DNA of 64,000 nucleotides from Oikopleura dioica (lineage: Eukaryota; Chordata; Appendicularia; Copelata; Oikopleuridae): positions 8,688,501 to 8,752,500 of the forward strand of contig OU015568.1 in NCBI GenBank assembly GCA_907165135.1, read 5' to 3'. Numbering within the stretch: the first letter of the stretch is position 1; each line of letters starts with the position of its first letter. Below, piece after piece: positions 35,101-47,100 of the stretch. The notes below the pieces were generated by a model, which saw only the letters and a program-made list of their open reading frames with translations, had not been told where the DNA came from and did no database searches. Both the position numbers and the translations under genes were made by a program.

Positions 35101-38100
35101 TTGCCAGCCGATAACAGCGTATTCTGGAGTAACTTCCTCCATTTGAATGGGTCCAACTGGGGGTTCTGGTCGATCAAGAACAGTGCAGTGAATGACAGCA
35201 GTCTTTGCACCAGCATCGTTCTTGGCGGTCAAAGAGTATTCACCGGTGTCGCCTCGCTGAGCCTTTTTGATCAAAAGGATAGAAGATCCCTTTTCTTCTT
35301 GAATCTCAACTCGGTTCTCCTCAGTGCTTTCAAGTGGCTCGCCGCTAGCACTTGCCCAGACGGTTTCCGGAGCAGGAATACCCTTTACCATGGCGGGCAC
35401 TGTGATCGTAGAACCAGCTCGAACAGTCAAGCCTTCAAGGATCTTCACGTTGATGTTGATTGAAGGAGAAATGAGCTTAGCAGTTGGAACAACTGGAATA
35501 GTTGAGTCAGGTCGACCTTCACCGGCTTCGTTGATGGCTCGAACTCGGAATTTGTAGGCAACATTTTCCATGAGTCCAGTAACGGTGCACTTGAAAGTAG
35601 AGACGGTCTTGTAGTCTTCCCATGCGCTGATCTTTGTCTGCTTCTCGCCGTATTCATCTTCGACTTCTTCTTCAGTGCACATTTCGATTCTGTAAGATGT
35701 GACTGGAGAACCGCCATCTCGACCAGGTCGGTTCCATGCGAGGGAGATGTTATCCTTGTCGATATCAGTGACTTCCAAGTTCTGTGGGATAGATGGAGGA
35801 TGGATTGGGTTTCGAGCGATTACTTCATCAGTCTCAGCTGGTCGACCCATACCGAAGCAGTTCTCTGCGAAAACTCGGAATCGGTAAGTTTCTCCTTCGA
35901 TCAAATATTTGACCTCAATGTTGTTCTTCTTGTGAGAAAGAGCAATAGGCTTCCAATCCTGATTTCCATCGCCCTTGGCAATTCGCTCAACTCGGTAGTG
36001 GCTGATAACAGTTCCGCCATTGTCAGATGGAGTCTTCCAAGAAAGTCGAAGAGACTCAGCGTGAACTTCAGTGATTTTCATGTCACGTGGTGGCGATGGA
36101 ATGTCAAGAACGGACACAAAACAGGAAGCAACCTTCTTGCCCATAGAGTTTTCGGCCTGAATGCAGAATCGGCCAGTGTGAGCTCGCTGAGCGTCGACGA
36201 TGATGAGTTTAGTTCGGTTGTCCTGAGTCTGAATAAGCTTAGACTCAATCTCTTTATCGCCATTGACGGGGTCGTTCTTGATCCACTTGACAGTTGGCTT
36301 TGGAGTACCAGAAATAACGGCTGAAAGGACAAGCTCGCTACCAGCCTTGACTACTCGTTCGTTGACCATGTTGCCATCGGGAGTGATTTCTGGTGGAGCA
36401 AGCTTTTCGACAACAACAACAGTATCTCGCATAACTCCGGGCTCGGAAGTGCCAGCGGCATTAACAGCCTTTACTCGAATGTAGTACTCGAACGACTCAG
36501 TAAGGTCAGGAATGAGGAAGCTTGTAGTCTTCTGAGTTTCAGAAGTACACCAGGTCTTCCAGACGTCAGTGCCGACCTTGTTTGTTTCAACAATGTATCC
36601 ATCGATGGCGCAGTTTCCATTGTGTCGTGGTGGGTTCCAGCTAATGGAAACGGTGCTGCCCTTGATAGCATTTACACCAATGTTGATTGGCATAGATGGT
36701 GGGTTGATTGGATCTCGGCAGAGCACAGCCTTGGATGGAACAGATGCCGGAGAAAGACCAATGGAGTTTTCAGCCATAACTCGGAATTCGTACTCGTTTC
36801 CTTCGAGCAGTTCTCGAACGGTGTACTTGTTCTCAGTGATGAGCTCCTTTGTGACTCGGATCCATCGCTCGGATTGAGTCTCTCGTTTCTCAACTCGGTA
36901 GTTGAGAATTCGCTTGCCGCCATCATATGGCTTGTTCCATTCGAGAAGAACACGGTCCTTGAAAGTTTCCTTGGCTCGGACATTGTCAGGGGCATCTGGG
37001 ATCTTGTATCGATCTCGAATGACCACAGTGGGAGTGTCAACAGGATCGGAAAGACCGTAGCTGTTTTCAGCCATGACTCGGAACTGGAATTCTCCGTTTT
37101 CTCTGAGCTTAGAAACTCGGATTTCGTTCTTGAGGCAGGCGTTGTTGACAGTGAGCCACATCATTCGCTGCATATCCTTCTTTTCAACGACGTAGTTGGA
37201 GATTGTCTCACCGCCGTCATCTTCAGGATCGTCCCACTTGAGGAGAACAAACTCACGAGTGACTTCAACAACGTCAAGGTTGCGGACAAGAGCAGGCTTG
37301 TCAGCAATGACGACTTCGACTCGTGCGGATTTCTCACCAGCACTGTTGGCGACCTTGATATTGTACATACCAGAGTCTTTTCGCTCGGCGTTGTAGATGG
37401 AGAGCATTGAGGTAGTTGCGGTGTTCTTTGTTCGGATTCGATCAGCAGCAGGAAGCTCGTGGTTGTTATGAGTCCATGTGACTCGTGGAGAAGGCTTGCC
37501 ACCGATAAAGGCAGGAATCTGGAGAGAGTTACCAACTCGGCAGATAAGCTTTTCTCGGCAATCAAGGTCGAGCTTTGGCATAATGATTAGATCTCGGCAG
37601 ATGCAAGGCTTGGTGGGGAAGGATGGCTTTCCAGCACCCATTTCGTTGAAAGCAATGACTCGGAATTCGAAGTTGTCACCTTCAGAGAATCCAGTTAAAG
37701 TAGCCTGGCAGTCAGAGAAAGCTTTTTCGGAGGCTTCAACGTATCGCTCCTGACCGACTCGTCGTTTTTCAACAACGTAGTGAGTGATTGGAGCACCACC
37801 ATCGAAAGCAGGAGTTTTCCAGCTAAGAAGAACTCGATCTCGCATGACATCTTCATACTTGAGCTCTTCAGGTCGAGCAGGAGTGCCGACAGGATCTCGA
37901 GAAGTAATTGGAAGAGCAGTCTCAAGGAAAGGTCCAACGCCCATGACGTTTTCAGCGGCGACTCGGAACATGTAGCTCTCATCAGGCTGCAAGCCCTGGA
38001 TGACAATCTTTGTTCGAGTGACAGACATCGAGACCTTTGTCCAGGATCGTCGAGAAGATTCTCGCTTTTCGACAATGTAGTTAGTGATTTCAGTACCACC

Positions 38101-41100
38101 ATTGTCTTCTGGCTTCTGCCATTCAAGCGTGACTGAATCCTTGACGATATTGGTGCAGTTAACTGGGCCAACAGGGAGACCAGGAACGGACAAAACGTTG
38201 ACGTTGATGTCGGCAGAGATTGATTTCTCGCCAGCCTGAGCTGTGATTGTGTAGACACCAGCGTGTTCTCGCTCAGAAGATCGGATGGTCAAAGTGTGGT
38301 TAATGACTGAGCTGTCGATTCGAGCAAGTTCTGGTACATCTTCTCCCTTGAATTTCCAGGAAACGGTTGGCTCTGGTCGACCAGTGACATAAGCAACAAG
38401 TCGAAGCTGCTTGCCGTTCTTGACAGTCAGGCCATCCTTGAGAAGAGCATCGAGTTTGATTTCAGGGTCGATCTTGATTTCTTCAACAACGACGTATTCT
38501 TCAAGAGTAGCTGGTTCAGACTGACCGGCTTCATTGACAGCCAAGACTCGGAACTTGATCTTTTAGATCGGTCGAGATCCTTGACAGTAACGTCATGGCT
38601 GCGGACTTCATGGCCGTAGACCTTCTCCCAAAGTTCCTCGGGCTCCTTTTCAGGATCTTCTGGAACGGTTCGAGTACCTTCGTAGTGTTTTTCAATGAAA
38701 TAGCCTCGGACCTTTGATCCGCCATCAGCCTCAGGCGAGTTCCATCGAAGATTGACAGTGCTGTCTGTCTTGTCATGGACGGCAAAGTTTCTTGGCTCAC
38801 TTGGTGGATGAATTGGTGGTCGGGCAATAGCACCAAGAGAAGGCTGAGAGAATTCAGAAGTACCAGCAGCATTGACAGCAGCAACTCTGTAAAGGTACTC
38901 TGTGCCCTCGTTAAGACCTCGAACTCGATATTCTTCGTTGGGAATGAGCTCATGAACGACTCGAGTCCATTTTCGCTGGATTCGAGTTCGCTTTTCGAGA
39001 ATGTACCCATTGATAGCAGCTCCGCCGTTGTCACTTGGAGGATCCCATCGAACAGTCATGGAATCTCGAAGAACGCCATCGACGAGTGGTGGTTCCATTC
39101 GGCCAGTGACTTCGCACAAGTTCTTCGCGACAAATGGCTCAGATTTGAGGTAAGGACCTTGGCCGTACTGGTTGACAGCAGCGACACGGTAGATGTAGTG
39201 CTTGCCCTTGTGAAGCTCTGTAGAAGTAACTTCGCAAGATTTGAGCTCTTCACCAACTGGAGCCCAGTACTGTCGGTCAGTGACACATCGTTCAACGATG
39301 TAGTGGCTGATGTGACATCCACCGTCATCGACTGGAGGAAGCCAAGTAATAGACTGCGAGGAAGCAGTGCAGTTTGCAAGAGTGATTGGGCCAGAAGGTG
39401 CACCAGGCTTGGAAAGAATGACGACCATAATCTGCTTAGAACCAACGCCAGCGGCATTAGTTGCGCGAACGGTGTACGATCCCTTGTCGTCTCGGACACT
39501 CTCGTCGATAATGAGGTTACTGGAGCCAACCTCATTCTTCACCTTGACTCGTGGATCAGTAATTGGCTGATCGTTCTTGAGCCATTCAACCTCCGGAATC
39601 GGGTTACCGGTGATTTTTGCGTTGATATCGAGCTTCATGTTGTTCTCAATTTCCTTGAATCCGAGAACTTCGATTCCAGGGAAAATAATGTCGTCCTTGC
39701 AGGTAACGGGACCGACGACGTTGGATGGTCTTGACTCACCGTAATCATTGATAGCAATTACTCGGAAGGAAGGAGTCGAGCCTGGCTTAAGGCCCTTGAC
39801 TGTGTACTCGGTATCGGTAATGATGACCTTGTTGCAGGCTTCCCAGACTTCAAGATCTCGTTTAGTGAGTCGTCGCTGCTTGAGAGCTCGTCGCTCAGGA
39901 GATTGAGTACCATCGTTGTTTCGAGGCTTGGTCGCGAGATAATCTTCGTATGTAATTCGGTGCTCAGAGGCGACCATTGGTGGATGCTGACCGTCGAATT
40001 CCATCATTGGAAGAGAAGCAGGGGCAGATTTACCCTTGGCGTTGACAGCGATGATACCGAAAGTCCATTCGCCTTGGGCGATGCCGGTGACCTTGTATCG
40101 AGTATCGTGGACAACATCGAACTCTTCCCACTGAGTAGAACCGCCCTTCATACCAACAACAATGTAGCTGCTGATAATGCCAGCTTTCTTTGGCTGAACC
40201 CAACCGAGGGTGATATTGTCGATACCAGAGTCCATTACAGAGACTGGTCCAGGTGGGCTAGAAACATCAGTTGGTCCAGCTTCACCATCAGCGGGCTTGA
40301 CTTCAGCGGCAGCCTTGACAGCAGCTTCCAATTTTTCACCGAGAGCATCGTGAGCTTCGTCTTGGAAGAACTCATCGGCAGAGATTCGTTTCTTGAGCAT
40401 TTCGACCTGATAAGTGGTGATTGGAAGATTACCAGTGAATTCTGGAGCCTTCCAGGTGAGAGAACAGGTCTTTGAAGTGATCTTGTTGATCTTGAGGTGA
40501 AGTGGTGGCTCAGAAAGACCAACTGGATCTCGTGCGATGACTGGGTCAGTAGTATAGACGAATTCACCCTGGCCGACCTGGTTAACAGCAGAAACTCGGA
40601 AGAAGTAAGACTCATTCTCGAGAACGTCATTGCACTGGTAGGTGAGACCGCCAATAACGGATTCGACTCGAGTCCATCCTCGCATATCTTCTCGTCGCTT
40701 ATCAACAACATAGTGAGAGATTCGAGCACCACCGTCGAGTGCTGGTGGCTCGTACTGAAGTTTGACCGACTTCTTTGTGACACCGACGACCTGAAGCTTC
40801 TGTGGGTTGCCGGGAGTATCGAGAACGATAACTCGGCAAGCGCACTGGCGAACACCACCAGCATTCTTAGCAATCAATGTGTATTTGCCAGAGTGCTTTC
40901 GGTTAGCAGCTGGGATAATGAGAGTGGAAGTTGAATCAGTAGACTCAATCTTTGCATCTTCGCTAATTGGCTGGCTCTCTTCGAATTGCCACTTCTGAGT
41001 AGCAGTTGGTCGAGCGTCGATGGTAGCTTTCACTCGGAGAGTGGATCCAGAATGAATAACCAAAGCGTCTCGGAGACCAGCATCAATGCTGATAAGTGGA

Positions 41101-44100
41101 GCTTCGATAAGTTCTCGGCATTCAATTGGAGGAGTGGAGAACGAGAATGATGATTCACCAGCCTTATTCACAGCCTTCACTCGGAACTGGTACTTGAAAC
41201 CCTTTCGGAGATTGTCCTTGGTGAACATAGTCTGCTTGATGAAATCATCATTATCGTAGTTCTTCTGAGCAACCTTGGCGCGGACTCTCTGGGAAGTCTC
41301 ACCGCCACCAAGGCCAAGAGATTCCTTGAGTTTCATCTTCTTGAATGCATCGGCAGCAGTTTCTTTCTGTTCATCAGTAAGATCGCCTTCGATGTTATTT
41401 TCGGCAGCCCAGGCTTTAATAAATTTGCCTTCTTCCTCAGCCGCAGCTTTTTCTTCAGCAGCTTTAGCTGCTTCAGCGGCCTTGGCCTTTTCCTCCTCGG
41501 CCTTGGCCGCCTTAGCAGCTCGATCTTCCTCAGATTGGTATGAGACAACTTGCCAGGCGCAGGTAATCTCGTCCATCATTTCCATGATGTAACCAATGAG
41601 CGGAGTTCCACCAAGCTTGCTTGGTTGAGACCAAGAGAGAGAAATAGAATTGTCAGTAGTGTCGTCAACCTCTGGTTTGCCGGGAGTAGATGGAGGGAAG
41701 ATGGGATCAGAGGCGAGGGCGTATTCAGAAACACCACTGACTGCACCAGTTCCAGCCGCATTGACAGCAGATACTCGGAATCGGTACTCAATGCCTTCGA
41801 TGACATCAGTGTATCGGAATTCGCATTTTTGCATTGGTGGCTTGGTGATCGGAGCTCGCTGAACTTTTCGCCATCGGATGTTGTCAGTGTCCTGGACTTC
41901 GAGCCAGTAACCTTCGATGTGCGCGCCACCGTCGTTCTTTGGTGGATTCCAGGTCACGATGATGAAATCCTTTCGATTCTCTTCGATAGTGGGGGTGCTT
42001 GGAGCATCGGGAACAACGTAAGGGTTCTTAGCGACGACTGGACCGAGTTCAGCCCATTCGCCAACACCGAATCGAGACTCAGCTGCAACTCGGAAGTGGT
42101 ATTCAACTCCTTCTTGAAGCTTGGTTACTCGGTATTTGGTTTCGACAACAGTCTGAGAGCAGCTGATCCATTCGAGTTTGCGACCTTCTCGTCTTTCAAC
42201 AACGTAGTTCATAATGGAATCACCACCATCATCAGAACCATCATCCTCTGGTGGTCGCCAATCAAGCTGAGCACTGTCCGCAGTGACATCATCAATGGTA
42301 AAATTGAGTGGAGGAGAAGCGACGCTGTTGACATCGAGCTGGACTCGGCAGAACTTGCTACCGTGAATATTGACAGCTCGGCAGATGTAGAAACCGACAT
42401 CGTCTCGAGTACATTTTCGAATGACGAGGTTGTTGTTGTCGCCGATAACGTGGAGCTCATGATGTTCTGGTTCCTGGCCCTCAGGAAGATCTTTGGGAGT
42501 CTCAGTAATGAGCCGAGGTCCATCAAGAGACTCGAAAGTCCAGGTAACGTGAGCTGGTGGCACAGCGTGGACGTAAGCCGGAACAGAGACAAGATCGCCC
42601 TTGTAAGCGGTGATTACGTTGCGAACACCGACATCAATGTTGATAATTGGCTCACAATCGTCTTCCTTGGAGGTGAGAATCTGAGTCATAGCAGGTTCAG
42701 ACTCGCCAACATCATTGACAGCTTTGACACGGAACTGATACTTTTCCATAAAGACCAACTTTTCGACCTTATATTCGATAGCATCGGTAATGATCTTGGG
42801 TGGCTGGATGAGCAAATTATTGCATGGTTTCCAGAGTTTCTCCTCCGCCTCAGCTTCGGCAGCAAGTCGCTCCTTTTCAAGGCGCTTTTGCTCTTTGACG
42901 TAGGCTTTTCGATCTTCAGGAGACATGGACTCAAGGTCGACTTCTGGCTCGGGAGTGTCGGGCTTGACTTCTTCGACTTCTTCAGCTGGAGCTTCTTCGC
43001 CTTCAGTTGCCTCCTCGCCTTCTTTAGGCTCTGGTTTCTTTGGCTTCTCTTTCTTGGGATAGTGTCGCATGTCAACAATGTATCCCTTGATTTTGGAACC
43101 GCCATTATTTCGTGGAGTGACCCACTGGAGAACGAGGTTGTCGTCGAGCTTGTTGATGACCTTGACGTGCTCAGGTCGTCCTGGAGGATGAAGGGGATCT
43201 TGGCAAACAACTGGTGTTGTCTCAGCCCATTTTGAGCGGCCTTGAGCATTGACAGCGCAAACTCGGAAGGCGTAAGTCTGAGTTTCAAGCACAGTGTTGA
43301 CTTCCATGCTGAGTTTCTCAGTCTTGCCACATGGAAGCCAAGCATGCATCGACATGTCACGTCGCTCTACAACGTACTCAGTGACGAGAGAACCGCCATT
43401 ATCCTGAGGCTTGTTCCAAGCGACCTGGATGAAGTCTTTCGTGACAGTAGCGGGTCGGGCGTGCTCTGGTGGAGATGGAACGTCCAAGATGTTCAAGTTT
43501 GTGGTAACGTTCTTGCTGCCGACGCAGTTTCGCGCGGTAATCTTGTAGTTACCGTGATGAGATCGCTGAGGGCGTCGGATGTACATTTCGAGTCGACCGG
43601 TAACCTGATCAGTAGAGATTTCGATCTCAGGGGCGTTTTCGCTATCAAGAATCTTATCACCATGCTTGATAATGATTTCTGGGAAGGGTCGTCCGGTAAC
43701 GGATGCCTTGAGCCAAAATCGGTTGTTAGCCATGTGTCGTACAGATTCACGCTCGAATTCTTCGTCAAGTTTGATAAGAGGAATCTCAAATCGATCCTTG
43801 GCGATGACCTCTTTGATGAGAGCGGGCTCGGATTCACCAGCCTTGTTGACGGTCTTCACTCGGAAAGTTACCTGAGCATGCTCTTTCAAATCAGTGGCAT
43901 TGAATTGGCACTCTTTGATCGGCTCGGTAGTAAGAGCAGACCATTCGTTTTCTTCCAGAAGCTGCTCGACAGTATATCGAAGGTTTTCCTTGCCGACGGC
44001 ACCGTCATTTTCAGGAGCGTTCCATTCAAGTTGAACAGAGTTTTTGGTAGAATCAGAAACTCGAACAACGGGCTTGCCAGGAGCGTAAGTTGGATCTTCG

Positions 44101-47100
44101 ATAGCAGTTGGTGCAGTTGGGTTAGAGGGCTTTGATGAGCCAGCTTCGTTGAAAGCAATGACTCGGAACTGATAAGTTCTGCCGGCGAACAAGTTCTCGT
44201 TGATGAAGTAAGAGGTGTCTTCGATCTTCTTTCGGACAACCTTGATGAACTTCTCTCCTTGGTCCGACTTTTTCTCGAGGTAGTAGCCGAGAATTGGACT
44301 TCCACCGTTAGCGGGTTCAGTCCAATTGACTCGACATTGTCCGACGAGAATGTCAGTAAGGACAGGGACATCAGGCTGTGCTGGAGGATCAAAGGGCAGC
44401 GATGGCTTGTAAATTCGAGACCAGAGCCATGGTGAGTGTCCGAGCTTGTTTTCAGCGGCGATTCGGAACTGGTAGGTCTTGTCGTCGCGAAGATTGGTAG
44501 CGCGGTACATGGTTGTAGTGATGTTAGTTGCAACAACAGTCCAGCCAAGAGCTTGTCGCTCGAGTTCTTTTCGCTGAAGAGTGTAGCCCGAGATCATAGC
44601 TCCACCATCATCCTCAGGCTCGTTCCACTCAAGAGTGATGGCGTTGTTCCATGGGTCAGAGTAAGTCCATGGTTCCTGAGGAACACCGGGAACGTCCAAA
44701 ACATTCATGTTGACGATAACATAGTTTCGTCCTTGGTTATTCTCGGCAATGATCAAATATCGACCTCGGTTCTTTCGAGTGCAGTTCTTGACAATGAGCT
44801 CGGAATGACCATTCTTCGAATCTTTTTTGGTCTGAGAGACGGTGACTTTGTCGGAAGATTCGAGAAGCTTTGGCTGCGATTCGCTGAAGAGTCGCTGGAG
44901 AAAGATTTCATTCTGTTCCGCAACAGTAAGGGCTCGGTTAGGATCCTTAGCTCGTGCTTCGGCTTCAGCGGCTTCTCGGTCAAGATCAGCTTGAGATTTT
45001 CCATCTTCATCTCGGAAAGTGATGACGGCATCGGTGAAAGAGTTAACACCCTTGTAGCAACCGAATCGACCTGCATCAGTAAGTCGAGCGCCAGTAATGG
45101 TCAAAGTTCGCCTGAGACCTTCAGCGGAAGCGATGTATTTCTCGCCCAAGTTAAGCTCTTTGTTATCTCGCTTCCAGACAACAGCGGCGTCCTCATCCTT
45201 GACTTCGACGGTAAGCTCAACCTTTTCTTCGGTAATAGGGAAGTCCTTGGCTTCCAAGAAAGTGGAGAAAGCAGCACCCTTTTGTCGCTGTGGTGGAAGT
45301 TCTTCTTTTTGCCCCTTCTGGACGATCTTGTTAGCGCCACCGGCTTCGTCACCTTCGTAACCTTCATCAAGGTTGTCGATTGTAGGGGCGCTAACGTGAG
45401 TCAAGAGCTCTGGTGGAATATCTTCAGGCTGGACAATACCCAAAATGGCAGAGAAGATGTCAAGAGCTCGCTGCTCGGAAGCTTGAAGACTCTGTCCCTC
45501 CTCATCGATATGATACCACGACACTTTGGCGTAAGGGTTACCAAAGACGTTGCATTCGATTTTCAAATCCCGACCAGCTCGAGCTTCGAAAGTTTCCTGA
45601 GCTTCTTTAGACTTGATAACTTCGATTTGTGGAAGAGCAAGTGGATCAGAGGCTCGAATAGCAGTTGGCCAGTAAGCCCATTTGGAGTGGAACTCGCGGT
45701 TGATCGAGGCGATTCGGAACTCGTAGTCCTTGCCTTCGATGAGTTCTCGGCACTGGTATTTCGTACCGTCCAGTTGGCCGCAGAGAAGGTTCCAGACTTC
45801 AGTGTCTTTCTCGGCGAATTCGAGGCAATATCCAATGATAGCTGCTCCGCCATCTCGGTCAGGTCGGCTCCATCGGAGAGTGACCGACGATGACGTAACA
45901 TCCTTGGAAATCAGATCCTGTGGTGGCTCTGGTGGATCGACGGGGTCAATAGCCTTGGTATTTTCGCCAGAGATGAGTGGCTCACCGGCACCGACCTTGT
46001 TGTGCGCGACAATTTTAAAGGTGTAAACTGTGTCAGTGATAAGCTCCTCGACTTTCCACTCGCACTTAGTAACCTCGGGATTGACAAGTCCCCAAGTTCG
46101 GCGTCCCTCTTCTTGCTTGAAGATGGAGTAATATTCGATTGGGCATCCACCGTCGTCCTGTGGTGGAGTCCAGGTGAGTTTGCAAGTAGATTTGGTGACT
46201 TCGCCGATCTGAAGGTTCTGTGGAGCACCAGGTCGGTCCTGAACAATGACACGGCAAGTGGCATAAATCGTATCGATCTTATTCTCAATAGCAGCGCAGT
46301 ATCGACCCTGATGTTCTCGTCGAACAGCAGCCACAAAGATAGACGATTCGGCAGATGAAGATTGAAGTCGGATTCCGAGCTCTTTCTTGAAATCGCGTTC
46401 ATCCTTCTGCCAGGTAAGTGTGGGCATTGGAGATCCACCGAATGGAACTCGGATGCGCAACTTTTGTCCAGCAATGAGAGTGACATTCTCGGCCGAGATT
46501 TTGTGCCATGGGCTGTTGTCGGGGTCCTTTGGCTCAACTTCAGCGGAGGCATCCGATGGCTGAGACATACCGGCGCAGTTATAGGCGACAACACGGAATT
46601 TGTATTCTCGGCCAGATCGGAGGTTGGTGACGTTACCCTCAGTTTCGTCGCCCTTGGTGGCGGCGCATCGAGCCCATTCTTCAGTACCATCGGCCATGAC
46701 CATGTTTCGCTCAATGTAGTAGCCGAGAATGTCAGATCCACCATTGTCAGCGGGCGCTTTCCACTTAAGAGAGACAAAGGAAGCGGCAATCTGGACAAAC
46801 TGGACATCAAATGGTGGGGATGGAGGAGAAAGTGGATCCTGGATCATAACATATTCAGTAGGCTGGGAGACTTCACCGATACCAGCTTCGTTCTTGGCGT
46901 AGATTCGGAATCGGCACTCGGCCTTTTCAGTGACATCGTTGACAATAGCTTGCTTAGAATCGCCAGGGACGGTTGAAACGAGTTTCCACTTGGGAGTACC
47001 CTTGTCCTGGCGCTCAATGCAGTACTCAGTGATTTCAGTACCACCGTTGAAGATTGGTTCTCTCCACTTGAGCTCGACAGCTTCAGCGGTGATATCCATG

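Larger units (their letters stand above)
32131..46520 (-). other. TTN: Titin D-zone-like part: six 7-domain super-repeats
   Basis: Units start near 46520, 43795, 41105, 38470, 36395 and 34240. The last three are about 2.1 kb, the normal size for seven domains. The first three are 2.6-2.7 kb because they carry extra inserts. Confidence 0.85.

Noticed and set aside
33672-38564. Programmed ribosomal frameshifting in titin
   Set aside because: The needed shift is -1, but the sites lack an X-XXY-YYZ slippery heptamer in frame, and the same A-run pattern is seen in WDR19. Missing bases are simpler.
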